Source: DAINPP01 sp036743375 | GTDB lineage: Bacteria; Thermotogota; Thermotogae; MWEM01 | Direction: 5' to 3' | NCBI GenBank assembly: GCA_036743375.1 | Contig: DAINPP010000036.1 | Location: forward strand, 1-31,993 | DNA length: 31,993 bases | Shown: in pieces, positions 1 through 8,803 of the stretch | Numbering within the stretch: the first letter of the stretch is position 1 | Layout: every line of letters begins with the position of its first letter | Position numbers and translations under genes: made by a program | The notes under the pieces: model-generated | What the model was told of the DNA's origin: nothing | Databases searched by the model: none | What the model saw: only the letters and a program-made list of their open reading frames with translations

Positions 1-783
1 CGGGATTCGATCGTCGATCTTTGCCCTCACCTTCAAATTCTTCTTTTGGGCTTCCGGGACGATTAATCGAACCGCTTTCCGGTAAAGCTCCCGAATATCC
101 GTCTTCTCAAGCTCGATTTGTATCTTTGCCGCTTCGATCTTTGAAAAATCGAGAATGGCGTTGATGAGTTTCAGGAGGGCATGTCCTGAAGCGAGGATCG
201 TATTCACAAATTCTCCCTGCTCCTGATTCAGTTCCGTTTTATTCAGAAGCTGTGCAAATCCCATAATCCCGTTTAACGGGGTCCTGAGTTCATGGCTCAT
301 ATTGGCAAGGAACTCAGATTTGATGTTGTTGGCCTTCTCGGCCATCTCTTTTGCCTGAACCAGTTCTTTTATCATCTGTTCCTTCATCATCTGGGCTTCC
401 TGAAGATCATGTTCGTTTTTTATCTGTTTTGCGGTCCTCTTGACTACCTCCGGAAGTACCTGAAGAAAGTTGATATCCTTGATAATATAATCAAGTGCCC
501 CTTTTTTCATGATATCTACGGCTATTCGTTCATCCCCCTGTCCCGTTGAGCAAATGAAGGGAGGAACCTTTATCTTCTGTGCCTTAAGATGGTCCAGCAG
601 TGTGATGGCATCCATATCCGTCAGCCTGTAATCCAGTATCATGAGATCGGTATTTTTATAATCAACAAAAGACAGCGCCTCTGAACCTGAATAGCATTTT
701 TTACAGGAATAGCCGGATTCACTCAGGGTATCTTCTACGAGTTCTGCCACACCAATATCGTCCTCAACGATTAGAATATTCAT
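1..783 (-). CDS. Receiver-histidine kinase hybrid, partial (C-terminal end outside window)
   Basis: An open frame of 261 codons runs from an ATG at 783 to the window edge, so the ATPase domain is not seen. Residues 1-120 form a response-regulator receiver: acidic pair E7/D8, phospho-acceptor D51 in ILDYR, S79/T80, and the conserved lysine K102 in IIKD. A helical linker (about 125-155) leads to a HisKA dimerisation domain with the H-box SHELRTP and phospho-accepting H164. A receiver placed before a kinase is typical of phosphorelay enzymes that are themselves controlled by phosphorylation. The start lies 17 bases after the stop of the upstream regulator gene and has a GGTGA-type ribosome site, so it is the third gene of a signalling operon. 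The signal and output are not visible. Confidence 0.9.
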   Translation of the reverse strand, partial: MNILIVEDDIGVAELVEDTLSESGYSCKKCYSGSEALSFVDYKNTDLMILDYRLTDMDAITLLDHLKAQKIKVPPFICSTGQGDERIAVDIMKKGALDYIIKDINFLQVLPEVVKRTAKQIKNEHDLQEAQMMKEQMIKELVQAKEMAEKANNIKSEFLANMSHELRTPLNGIMGFAQLLNKTELNQEQGEFVNTILASGHALLKLINAILDFSKIEAAKIQIELEKTDIRELYRKAVRLIVPEAQKKNLKVRAKIDDRIP

Positions 784-799
784 CACTGTCACCAATCAG

Positions 800-1219
800 T
801 CAGATTTTTACAATCTGCAGGAACAAACCGAGACGGTGCAGTGTCTCGGATAATTTAAGGAAATCCACCGGTTTCGTGATATACACATTACATCCAAGGG
901 TATAACACTGTTCAACCTCTCTCGGATCATCCGTCGTCGTCAGCATGATTACGGGGATATTCTTCAGGGTTTCTTCCTCCTTTATCCTCTTTAAAACTTC
1001 TATGCCACTCATACGCGGCATATTGATGTCCAGCAGCAGCAGATAATTCTGTTTTTTGATATTCAGCTCTTCACTCAGAAAATCCCAGGCCTCTTGTCCA
1101 TCCCTGAACCTGATCATCCGATTGCAGATGCCAGATTCTTTCAACCCTTCCTTGATCAATTCCGCATGTCCGGCATCATCTTCGGCTATTAATATCACGA
1201 GCTCTTTATAATCTCCCAT
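800..1219 (-). CDS. Single-domain response regulator (CheY/Rcp1-like)
   Basis: A stand-alone receiver of 139 residues with no output domain. Acidic residues D14/D15, phospho-acceptor D64 in LLLDINMPRM, T94-T96 and K116 in YITKPVDF are all in place. The pattern (long loop before the central strand, TKPVDF ending) resembles Rcp1-type regulators that take phosphate from a neighbouring histidine kinase. An upstream ATG at 1237 overlaps the kinase stop as ATGA, but GGAGG (1226-1230) sits six bases before the ATG at 1219, so I chose 1219. Position between two kinases suggests it shuttles phosphate between them or to an unseen partner; this is inference. Confidence 0.92.
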   Translation of the reverse strand: MGDYKELVILIAEDDAGHAELIKEGLKESGICNRMIRFRDGQEAWDFLSEELNIKKQNYLLLLDINMPRMSGIEVLKRIKEEETLKNIPVIMLTTTDDPREVEQCYTLGCNVYITKPVDFLKLSETLHRLGLFLQIVKI

Positions 1220-1233
1220 ATCTATCCTCCATC

Positions 1234-2952
1234 TCATTTAGGAAACATCTCATTCGGCAGCTCAAATCTGAAACTCGTTCCTTCACCTTCCGTTGATTCC
1301 ACAAAAACCCTTCCCTTGTGTTTATCCACAATCCGTTTCACAATGCTCAAGCCAAGGCCTTCACCGCCTTCGGAATTGACCGGATCGATCCTGTAAAAGA
1401 TGTCCCATATCTTCTCAAGATGCCTTTGCGCCATCCCAATCCCGTTGTCCTCCACCCTGTATATGGAATACTTGTATCTCTTCTCACCCATTATCCGTAT
1501 CTTCATTTCTTTTAACGGATCCCTGTATTTCACGGCATTATCGATGATGTTACTGAACAACCGGTTGAGCAACTCATAATCTCCAAAGCACTTCGGAAGA
1601 TCATCCGTTATAAAATCGATATGATGTTTTTCGAGAATATAGTTCATCTCAAAGAATATTTTCTCAAACAGTTTATTCATGTCTATCTCATGAATATTCA
1701 TATCCGCCCTGCCCGTTCTCGAGATGATTAAAAGTCCCTTGATCAACCCATCCATCTTCTGAACGTTGTTAAAAACAAATTCCAGCGTCCTCGGAATGTC
1801 CTTCTGTAAAATATCATTCAGTTCATCTGCCTCTTCTTTCTCCAGTTCAACCGCCTTTAGTATGTCCTGAATCTTATCCGTCTGTTTTTTTAAACGCTGA
1901 CTGAATCCCTGTATATTTACGAGCGGCGATCTCAGATCATGTGAGGCAACATACAGGTAATTTTCAAGTTCCTTGTTTTTAACGACAAGCTGCTCCTGCA
2001 TCTGTTTAATCTCAGAAATATCCGTATAGATCGTCAGAAACTGACGGCTGTTGACAGGAACAACGGAAACAATAAACGACTTGTCGATATAAGGGATATA
2101 CTCAAAATGCTCATGTGGCTCTCCCGTCATTAAGACCTCAGAATATCTCTTCACGCTCTCTTCAAGACCCGAGAATCCCAACTCTGAAACGGGTTTATCA
2201 ATAATTAGATCCTTTTCAAGATTGAAATCCCTTAATAAGGCATCATTACAGTCTTTCAGGAGATAAGTCGGGTCATTTCCATTCCCTTCAGCGAATACCT
2301 CAAAAAGGAGAACCAATTCATTCATCGATTTAAACAAGGTGTTTATCTTGTTTTGACTTTCCTCAAGCTGTATCTTTCTTTCTTTCAGCAATTTTGACAG
2401 GACGATATTGTTATATCCCATATTTGAAATGATATCCGCCAACCTGGAATTAAATTTGATCGCTTCATTGAGCTTTTCTCTTTCAAACACCGGAACATTT
2501 TTCAAGGCCTCCATATATTTCTCAAGATCAAATCCATATCTCTCAGCCTGATTGATAAACAGGTCATAATCAATCACCTCATCATCGTAAAAAAACTGAC
2601 CAATGAAGATATTCCCCATCTGTTTATCCTTTACGTATATCGGTGTGGCGATATCCCACAGACTGTTTTTGCATTTGTACTGCCTGACTTCCCCCTGTTT
2701 CACTCCAAAAGACAGAATAGAATTACTCTCAAGACAATTCTTTTGTGTCTCCGGATTACACTGATGGAACAGTTTACAGATATCCTGTTTGTTCTTTTCG
2801 ATCAGTACCTTTCCGTTAACATCACTGAGCATCACGGGATAGCCTGTAATCCGGCTAAAGTCTTCAAACAGTTCATCCAACGCCTCGGTATCAATAATCT
2901 CCTCTAACAAAAAACCGGACAGTTCCCGGTATGAAAGTTCAACACTATCCAT
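1234..2952 (-). CDS. PocR-PAS sensor histidine kinase
   Basis: 572 residues, no membrane segment, so a cytoplasmic sensor. Residues about 10-180 form a PocR sensory domain, with conserved cysteines C59, C65, C73 and C94 and the GNIFIGQFF strand. A PAS-like domain follows (about 203-315), then a coiled coil, a HisKA domain with the H-box SHDLRSP (H338), and a HATPase_c domain: N-box around N472, DNGIGM at 502-507, and GGEGLGLS at 529-536. PocR domains are known from the regulator of propanediol/cobalamin genes and are thought to bind small organic ligands; the ligand here is unknown. GGAGGTGAT just before the ATG fixes the start. It is the first gene of the operon with the two downstream receiver genes. 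Its own promoter should lie in the AT-rich stretch 2990-3120. Confidence 0.93.
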   Translation of the reverse strand: MDSVELSYRELSGFLLEEIIDTEALDELFEDFSRITGYPVMLSDVNGKVLIEKNKQDICKLFHQCNPETQKNCLESNSILSFGVKQGEVRQYKCKNSLWDIATPIYVKDKQMGNIFIGQFFYDDEVIDYDLFINQAERYGFDLEKYMEALKNVPVFEREKLNEAIKFNSRLADIISNMGYNNIVLSKLLKERKIQLEESQNKINTLFKSMNELVLLFEVFAEGNGNDPTYLLKDCNDALLRDFNLEKDLIIDKPVSELGFSGLEESVKRYSEVLMTGEPHEHFEYIPYIDKSFIVSVVPVNSRQFLTIYTDISEIKQMQEQLVVKNKELENYLYVASHDLRSPLVNIQGFSQRLKKQTDKIQDILKAVELEKEEADELNDILQKDIPRTLEFVFNNVQKMDGLIKGLLIISRTGRADMNIHEIDMNKLFEKIFFEMNYILEKHHIDFITDDLPKCFGDYELLNRLFSNIIDNAVKYRDPLKEMKIRIMGEKRYKYSIYRVEDNGIGMAQRHLEKIWDIFYRIDPVNSEGGEGLGLSIVKRIVDKHKGRVFVESTEGEGTSFRFELPNEMFPK

Positions 2953-3242
2953 TCAATCACCTCCGAGAAATAGCTGAAAAGGTTCAGAAATATCGTATAC
3001 ACATCACTTAGTGTAAATATTATTTTAAATATTACATCTGAACTTAGTTTTCGTTATCGTTATTTAATCATAATAGGCATTCATTCTTAACAATTATTTT
3101 ATCATAGAAGAGAAGAAAAATCAAATCGAAGTGGGGTTCATATTATCAAACTACCGATTTTTTTACAGAATCAACAGGGTCGCTGAAAAACCAAAAGAGG
3201 AGACACTTCGAGTTGTTCAGCAGGCCCTTGATAAAACGTCGA
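2953..3242. other. Intergenic stretch, AT-rich leader plus possible repeat
   Basis: No convincing gene. 2990-3120 is very AT-rich and must contain the promoter of the PocR kinase operon, but I could not fix clear -35/-10 boxes. The part at about 3146-3242, directly after the dehydrogenase stop, has more balanced composition and stays open in a minus-strand frame, yet has no start signal. See the finding on a possible dispersed repeat. No hairpin with a U-tract was seen for the dehydrogenase. Confidence 0.5.
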
Positions 3243-4202
3243 TCAGACCTCGTAGGGAAGGCGATGGCCATTGATCCCGGCAATGATATTCTCTGCCACC
3301 ATCCTGGACATCTTATTCCGCGTTTGATAACTTGCGGAACCGATATGTGGAACGATGATACAATTCGACAGCTCAAGTAGCTTTGAATCCATGTTGATCG
3401 GTTCAGGATCGGTCACGTCCAATCCCGCTCCCGCTATTTTCCTGGTTTCAAGGGCCTCTATCAGATCAGCGGTCTTTATCATGGCACCTCTTGCCGTATT
3501 GATCAGGATACAGTTCCGTTTCATCCGGTCAAACTGTTCCTTTCCTATCATTCCATTGGTCGATGGAGTCAGGTTGGAATGAAGACTGATGAAGTCACTG
3601 TTTTCATAAATCTCTTCAAGGGAGGTATAAGTCACCCCGATGCCTTCTTCAGCATCCGGCTTTCTCGTCCGGCTGTAATAAAGGACCTTCATTCCAAATC
3701 CCCGGGCCCGCCTCGCCATAGCCTGCCCAATCCTTCCAAATCCGATGATCCCCATGGTCCTTCCCCAGATATCATTTCCAAGCATCAACTGCGGTCCCCA
3801 GGTCTTCCATTCTCCGGCCCTGACATAATCCGCACTCTCTGTTATTCGCCTTGCCACCGACATCAGGAGACTGAACGCAAGATCAGCGGTTGTCTCCGTC
3901 AGCACACCGGGTGTATTGCCTACCTTTATTCCCTTCGATTTGGCATATTCAACGGCTATATTGTCATACCCCACGGCATAATTGGTAATCACCCTGAGTT
4001 CGGGTGCGCTGTCGATAACTTCTTTCGTGACCTTATCCGAAAGCATACAGATAACCCCCGCAGCATCCTTTATCTTCTCGATAAATAGCTCCGGAGGAAT
4101 AGGCAGTTCACTCCCCCACACTTCTACATCGTAATATTTTTCCAATTCAGCGATTCCCTCAATCGGAATCTTTCTTGTAATGAATATCTTCTCTCTTTTC
4201 AT
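3243..4202 (-). CDS. D-2-hydroxyacid dehydrogenase, glyoxylate/hydroxypyruvate reductase type
   Basis: 319 residues, normal for the family. The nucleotide-binding Rossmann motif GFGRIGQ is at 154-160. The catalytic triad of the D-isomer-specific family is present: R238 in NTARG, E267 in DPEP and H286 in PHIGSA. The end of the second Rossmann strand reads YYSRTRK (175-181) rather than ending in an acidic residue, which in this family favours NADPH, as in GRHPR/GhrB glyoxylate-hydroxypyruvate reductases. The likely reaction is reduction of glyoxylate or hydroxypyruvate to glycolate or D-glycerate in the cytoplasm. The substrate cannot be fixed from sequence, because phosphoglycerate and lactate dehydrogenases share this fold. 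An AAGGTC site precedes the ATG. It stands alone, divergent from the chemoreceptor gene. Confidence 0.9.
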   Translation of the reverse strand: MKREKIFITRKIPIEGIAELEKYYDVEVWGSELPIPPELFIEKIKDAAGVICMLSDKVTKEVIDSAPELRVITNYAVGYDNIAVEYAKSKGIKVGNTPGVLTETTADLAFSLLMSVARRITESADYVRAGEWKTWGPQLMLGNDIWGRTMGIIGFGRIGQAMARRARGFGMKVLYYSRTRKPDAEEGIGVTYTSLEEIYENSDFISLHSNLTPSTNGMIGKEQFDRMKRNCILINTARGAMIKTADLIEALETRKIAGAGLDVTDPEPINMDSKLLELSNCIIVPHIGSASYQTRNKMSRMVAENIIAGINGHRLPYEV

Positions 4203-4525
4203 ATTGACCTTCTTTCATGATTTTTTCCCGATGCTACTCCGAGTGGCCGGAAATATTTCCATCGTCTGACCTCTTATACTATCACAGAAAGGTAATTTCG
4301 ACCCACAGAAAATGTTGTGTTGACCATCATCTTTTTTTAAAAGTTGATATATTAATCGATTTAAATACAATTATATCCTCATATTCACTATATATCCATT
4401 GATATTTCACACAAAATGACAGATCTGTCTGTTATTATTCACATAATAAGATTATAATGATATTTGGTTTTATAAATTGTAAATGATAAATCCAAAGGAG
4501 ATGATTCATCATCAAATCTATCAGA
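4203..4525. promoter_or_regulatory. Divergent intergenic region (dehydrogenase / chemoreceptor)
   Basis: AT-rich region with no gene. A TATAAT at 4453-4458 can act as -10 for the chemoreceptor, with only a poor -35 about 17 bases upstream. A perfect 12-base palindrome GACAGATCTGTC (4418-4429) sits just upstream of that -10, where an operator would be expected. AAGGAG at 4495-4500 is the ribosome site of the chemoreceptor. No sigma-28-like promoter (TAAA...GCCGATAA) was seen, although chemoreceptors often have one. Confidence 0.4.
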
Positions 4526-6250
4526 TTGAAACTCATCGTCTATTTATCGATTATCTTTATCATTTTTTCTTTCATCTTCATGTTCGTCTCATACATTTCA
4601 TCCTATAATTCTCTCGTGGAATTGGAAAACTTTCTCCTTGTTGAAAAGCTGAGAGGCGATATGGCATCCGCCGGATTGTATTTTGAGAAATACTACGGTG
4701 CCGTTCATCTCGAAGAAGGGCAACTGATATCCGATAAAGGCCTAATAATCGGTGAAACTCATGAGATGGTAGATGCAATCTCCAAAGATCTGAACGTTGT
4801 CGCCACCGTTTTTGTTAAAAATGGCGACGATTATGAGCGCGTAACGACAAATATCACCCAAGAGAATGGTCAAAGAGCATTGGGCACCTTGCTCGGGAAA
4901 ACGAGTGCCGCTTATGATCCCGTTAAGAACGGAAGTGATTATTTTGGAAACGCCCTCATTCTCGGAAAGGACTATTTGACGGTTTACAGGCCACTCAAAG
5001 ATGGAAACAGCGTTATCGGTATTCTCTTCATCGGTATTTCAAAAGAACAATCGGCGGAAAATATCCGTTTAAGCTCAACACACATGCTGACGCAGATCGT
5101 CATAATCACTACACTCATGCTCATCCTTGCGATCATCCTGATCTATTTCATTTCGGGGAGCATCAGCCGTATTTTTGTCAATATCGGCGATATTTTAAAT
5201 AAGATTGCCCGCTTTGATCTCCGTTTCGAGGGAAATGAAAGGACTGCGGGATATATTAAGAGGAAGGATGAAGTCGGACTGATGACCCGATCACTCGCTT
5301 TAATGCAGGAGAATTTAAAAGAGCTGATCAACAAACTGAAGAGGCAATCAAGACAGATCAATGAAAATTCCACAAATCTTGCGGCTGTATCCGAGGAACA
5401 ATTCGCATCTGCCGAAGAGCTTTTCAAACAGGCACAACACATAGAAGGCAACGCTCAAAACACCGCCGCTTCCATAGAACAGGTAACATCCGGTGTCGGA
5501 GAAATGGCAGTGAGTGCGCAGGATATTTCCCTGGTGGCCCAGGAACTTGCAGAACAGATCAGTAGTACTGAAAAAGTTGTCAATAACGGTCAGGCCGAAC
5601 TTCATACCCAGCAACACATGATAGAATCCGTTGGGGAACAGAATAAGAAGGCCGCCCTGTTGGTCACCAATGTGGCCAATAAGGCAGAAAACGTTCAGGA
5701 AATCGTCAACACCATTTCCTCAATTGCGGAACAGACAAATCTTCTCGCGTTAAATGCCGCGATTGAAGCGGCAAGAGCCGGGACCGCCGGAAAGGGGTTT
5801 GCCGTTGTCGCCGATGAAATCAGAAAACTGGCTGAAGAGAGCAAGAGCGCTTCCGGAACGATAGAAAAGATACTCAAGACGATAAATATAAGCTCTGTCA
5901 AGGCAAACGAAGCGGTCAAGCAGACCACCGACATGTTTGAAGGCTTCAGGGAAATATCCGGCCATCTGGTAAATGAATTTTCACAGATTTCAAAGAACAT
6001 GGGCAGTCTCACCCAAAGGGTAGAAACTCTGACGGGCTCAGCCGAAGAACAGAGTGCTTCATCTGAAGAGATGGCCGGTTCAATGGATGTTTCCGCCAAA
6101 TCCATTTCTGAAATCTCGGATCAGATAGAGAGTATGACTGCTGCCGTTGAGCAACAGGAAAACAGTTCAAAACAGGTCAGCTCATCCGCTGAAGAACTCA
6201 ATGCCCTCGTTGAGTCCCTCGAAGAGGAGATCAACAAATTCGAGTTGTAA
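4526..6250 (+). CDS. Methyl-accepting chemotaxis protein with periplasmic Cache domain
   Basis: A transmembrane chemoreceptor of 574 residues from the TTG at 4526. TM1 spans about 3-25. A periplasmic domain (26-185) resembles the Cache_3/Cache_2 type (motif around YLTVYRPLKD, 150-159) and should bind a small ligand. TM2 is about 188-210, followed by a HAMP domain (210-275) and a long signalling coiled coil. The CheA/CheW-contacting hairpin tip is at about 402-440 (AEQTNLLALNAAIEAARAG, then GKGFAVVADEIRKLAEES). No CheR-tethering pentapeptide at the C-terminus. The start is odd: the only good ribosome site, AAGGAG (4495-4500), is 25 bases from this TTG, while the frame extends back to an ATC at 4508 with ideal spacing, giving an N-terminus IKSIRLKL typical of chemoreceptors. 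No other che gene is in the window. Confidence 0.93.
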   Translation: MKLIVYLSIIFIIFSFIFMFVSYISSYNSLVELENFLLVEKLRGDMASAGLYFEKYYGAVHLEEGQLISDKGLIIGETHEMVDAISKDLNVVATVFVKNGDDYERVTTNITQENGQRALGTLLGKTSAAYDPVKNGSDYFGNALILGKDYLTVYRPLKDGNSVIGILFIGISKEQSAENIRLSSTHMLTQIVIITTLMLILAIILIYFISGSISRIFVNIGDILNKIARFDLRFEGNERTAGYIKRKDEVGLMTRSLALMQENLKELINKLKRQSRQINENSTNLAAVSEEQFASAEELFKQAQHIEGNAQNTAASIEQVTSGVGEMAVSAQDISLVAQELAEQISSTEKVVNNGQAELHTQQHMIESVGEQNKKAALLVTNVANKAENVQEIVNTISSIAEQTNLLALNAAIEAARAGTAGKGFAVVADEIRKLAEESKSASGTIEKILKTINISSVKANEAVKQTTDMFEGFREISGHLVNEFSQISKNMGSLTQRVETLTGSAEEQSASSEEMAGSMDVSAKSISEISDQIESMTAAVEQQENSSKQVSSSAEELNALVESLEEEINKFEL

Positions 6251-6260
6251 AAAGACGTGA

Positions 6261-6293
6261 GGCGGATCGTCAGCTGATCCGCCTTCTTGTTTG
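6261..6293 (+). terminator. Intrinsic terminator of the chemoreceptor gene
   Basis: An 8-bp GC-rich stem GGCGGATC (6261-6268) / GATCCGCC (6276-6283) is followed by TTCTTGTTTG. On the other strand the hairpin is followed by a T-run a few bases away, so it may also stop transcription of the convergent hybrid kinase gene. Confidence 0.85.
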
Positions 6294-6306
6294 TGCTTCG
6301 TTTTAT

Positions 6307-8592
6307 TCAGACGCCAAGTGTCCTGTGTATGGCTTCTTTCAATTCCTTTTCGTTCACCGGTTTGGTCATAAAATCATCCATCCCGCCATTTATTCCGAGA
6401 TCAATGTTCCGCTGTCTGACTTCTGCCGATAAACCGATGATAACCGTTTCACCGCTGTATTTTCTGATCATTTCGGTGGCCTCAATCCCATCCATGACCG
6501 GCATGCGGATATCCATAAAGATGATATCCGGTTTGTTCAACAGATACATCTTCACCGCTTCCTGTCCGTTTGTCGCTTCAAAGATCTCCGCCCCCGGATA
6601 ATTTTTCTCAATGATGACCCTCGTCAGCTGTAGATTAATCAGATTATCCTCGACGATCAGCACCTTGATGGGTGTACTGATTCTTTCTTCAGAAGAATAA
6701 TACGACGGTTCTGACAGCGGCTCATCCCTTAGATATTCACAATTCACTTTAAAACTGAAGGTACTGCCCCGATTGACAACCGAACTGACTTCTATCCGAC
6801 TTCCGAATCCCTCAAGTAGTTTATTCGACAGGGCCAGTCCCAATCCAGCCCCTCCGTATTTCCGCGTGATCGATCCATCGGCCTGCGTGAATGACTGAAA
6901 GATCGTTTCCCGGTCCGATTCTTCAATTCCGATCCCGGTATCAGAAACACTGAATTCCAGTAAGGCATGTGATTCATCTGCCTTTATCCGGGAGACTTTC
7001 AGTCTGATCTGACCACTTTCAGTAAACTTAACGGCATTTGAAAGCAGGTGCTCAATCACACGGCTCAGTCGGGTTGAATCCGTAAACACAAATTCAGGAA
7101 CCGTCTCATCGATCAGTAGTTCGGTCTGTATTCCCTTTTTGGCACATTCGGTATGAATTAAAGTCAGGGAAAGGTCCAATAACTGTCTCAAATCTGTTTT
7201 CTCATTTCGAATCTCCGATTCGTCAATCCCGGTTTTTGAAAAATCAAGCAAATCGTTGATGAGATTAAGCAGATGATGTCCGGAAGTCTTAATATTTCTG
7301 ATATAGGCACTGCACTCTTCATCTTTTATGATATCATCGAGAATCCCGGTAAACCCGAGAATGCCGTTCAGCGGTGTCCTGAGTTCATGACTCATATTCA
7401 TCATGAATTCCGTTTTCACCTTGCTCGCCGTCTCCACTTCCTTATGGGCTCTTTCGAGTTCAGTTATATCTTCCGTATACTCTATGATACCTGAAACATT
7501 CCCCTCTGCATTCACGATAGGCGCAAAATACCGTTTCATAAAACGGGAGCCCGTTTCCATAACGTGTTCGGTTATCTCCGTAAAGGGTGTTCCTTCCCCC
7601 ATAATTCTTTCCAGATAACAATCCTCACAGACATCTTTTCTTTTACAGATTACTTGATAACATTTTTTCCCGACATAGTCCTCTGTTTTTTTTGTCTTTT
7701 TTGCAAGTTTTCCGGCAAATATCTTGTTATAAGCGGCTATCGTATAATCCGTATTGACAACAAGCAGCATTCCGGGCAACGTATCGAGTACGGACTGAAG
7801 CAACAGTCGGTTGTCCTTTTCCCTCTTCTCAGTTTCTATCCTTTCCTTGATATCACGGGCTATTGATGCAACGACGGTCTTCCCCTTGTACGGAAACAGC
7901 TGTGAAGTGATCTCCACCGGTATTTTCTCCCCTGAACGGGTCATATTTTCCGAGATAAATTTCAGATCGCCTCGTTTCAGTAGAATCTTTATATTCTTTA
8001 AAAAACTTTTTCTCAAGTCAGGGGAAGTGATCTCCACCGGAGAAACAGTCAACAGTTCTTCTTCCGTATAACCGTATTTTTCACAGGCTGCCTCATTTAC
8101 AACGAGAAATCTTTCAGGTTCGTTTTCCGCGCTAATCTCATGAATATAGATAGAGTCCATGACATTATCGAAGATGGATTTATACAGTTCTTCATTTTGT
8201 ATGAGTTCATTTTCAAAAAGGATCTGATTGGTTATGTCCTCAAACCAGACAAAAACGGTTTGATCCCCCTGAAAGACCCATTTACTCCTTAGCCAGATAT
8301 CCGTATATTTCAAATACTGTTCTATCACGGCAGGGGAAGATTTTTTCACCTTTTCATTTATACTCTCGAGACGCATCCTGTATTGATTTTCAGAAAAATC
8401 AAACAACGCGAATACGGATTTCCCGATCAATTCAGATGCCCTCTTTCCAAGTAGGGTTTCAAATGCAGGATTGACATGTATCAAAAGGAAGTCGGTCATG
8501 TTTCCCGTTTTATCAAATATTATCCGTTTATGTGCAAAAGGAACCGGTGAACAGTTTTCAATTTTATAATTGCAGGCTTTTTTTTCGTTCAT
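6307..8592 (-). CDS. Triple-PAS hybrid sensor histidine kinase
   Basis: 761 residues with no membrane helix. PAS-like domains lie at about 15-125, 133-252 and 262-378. HisKA follows with H402 in SHELRTP. HATPase_c has N519 (N-box), DTGIGI at 551-556 and GGAGLGL at 580-586. A C-terminal receiver (about 643-761) has acidic E648/D649, phospho-acceptor D694 in FMDIRMPVMDG and K744. The alcohol residue of the receiver is S722. The third PAS domain carries a cysteine cluster (C311, C316, C322, C325), which could bind metal or respond to redox. No HPt domain is present, so any phosphorelay must use a partner elsewhere. The ATG follows GGTGG. It is a single-gene unit, convergent with the chemoreceptor; the input signal is unknown. 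Confidence 0.94.
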   Translation of the reverse strand: MNEKKACNYKIENCSPVPFAHKRIIFDKTGNMTDFLLIHVNPAFETLLGKRASELIGKSVFALFDFSENQYRMRLESINEKVKKSSPAVIEQYLKYTDIWLRSKWVFQGDQTVFVWFEDITNQILFENELIQNEELYKSIFDNVMDSIYIHEISAENEPERFLVVNEAACEKYGYTEEELLTVSPVEITSPDLRKSFLKNIKILLKRGDLKFISENMTRSGEKIPVEITSQLFPYKGKTVVASIARDIKERIETEKREKDNRLLLQSVLDTLPGMLLVVNTDYTIAAYNKIFAGKLAKKTKKTEDYVGKKCYQVICKRKDVCEDCYLERIMGEGTPFTEITEHVMETGSRFMKRYFAPIVNAEGNVSGIIEYTEDITELERAHKEVETASKVKTEFMMNMSHELRTPLNGILGFTGILDDIIKDEECSAYIRNIKTSGHHLLNLINDLLDFSKTGIDESEIRNEKTDLRQLLDLSLTLIHTECAKKGIQTELLIDETVPEFVFTDSTRLSRVIEHLLSNAVKFTESGQIRLKVSRIKADESHALLEFSVSDTGIGIEESDRETIFQSFTQADGSITRKYGGAGLGLALSNKLLEGFGSRIEVSSVVNRGSTFSFKVNCEYLRDEPLSEPSYYSSEERISTPIKVLIVEDNLINLQLTRVIIEKNYPGAEIFEATNGQEAVKMYLLNKPDIIFMDIRMPVMDGIEATEMIRKYSGETVIIGLSAEVRQRNIDLGINGGMDDFMTKPVNEKELKEAIHRTLGV

Positions 8593-8710
8593 TTAAAACC
8601 ACCACTCATCGTCGATCAAAAATCCGTCTGTCAAAAAGGTCTGTCGTCTCAGGCAATAAAGGATGAATCCGATTTTCAAAAAAATAATGAACTTTTCTAC
8701 ATTATATATC

Positions 8711-8745
8711 AAAAAAGGGACTTTTTTCAAAAAAGTCCCTTTTCT
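8711..8745 (-). terminator. Bidirectional intrinsic terminator after the PHP phosphatase gene
   Basis: A long inverted repeat, AAAAGGGACTTTTTT (8713-8727) against AAAAAAGTCCCTTTT (8729-8743), flanked by A-tract on one side and T-tract on the other. On the minus strand it ends in seven Ts, correct for stopping the hflX-PHP operon about 60 bases after its last stop codon. A TATAAT on the minus strand (8701-8706) may be a -10 for the hybrid kinase just below; its -35 is poor. Confidence 0.85.
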
Positions 8746-8803
8746 TAACAAACATTAACATTTTGAATTTTAATTCTATCTATTTCACTAAAACAGATGC
8801 AAC

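Noticed and set aside
3146..3376. Minus-strand 76-codon frame
   Set aside because: Half of it overlaps the dehydrogenase in another frame and it has no ribosome site; only the part beyond the gene is odd and is reported as a possible repeat.
4217..4402. Plus-strand 61-codon frame between dehydrogenase and chemoreceptor
   Set aside because: No ribosome site, AT-rich random composition, and it covers the divergent promoter region.
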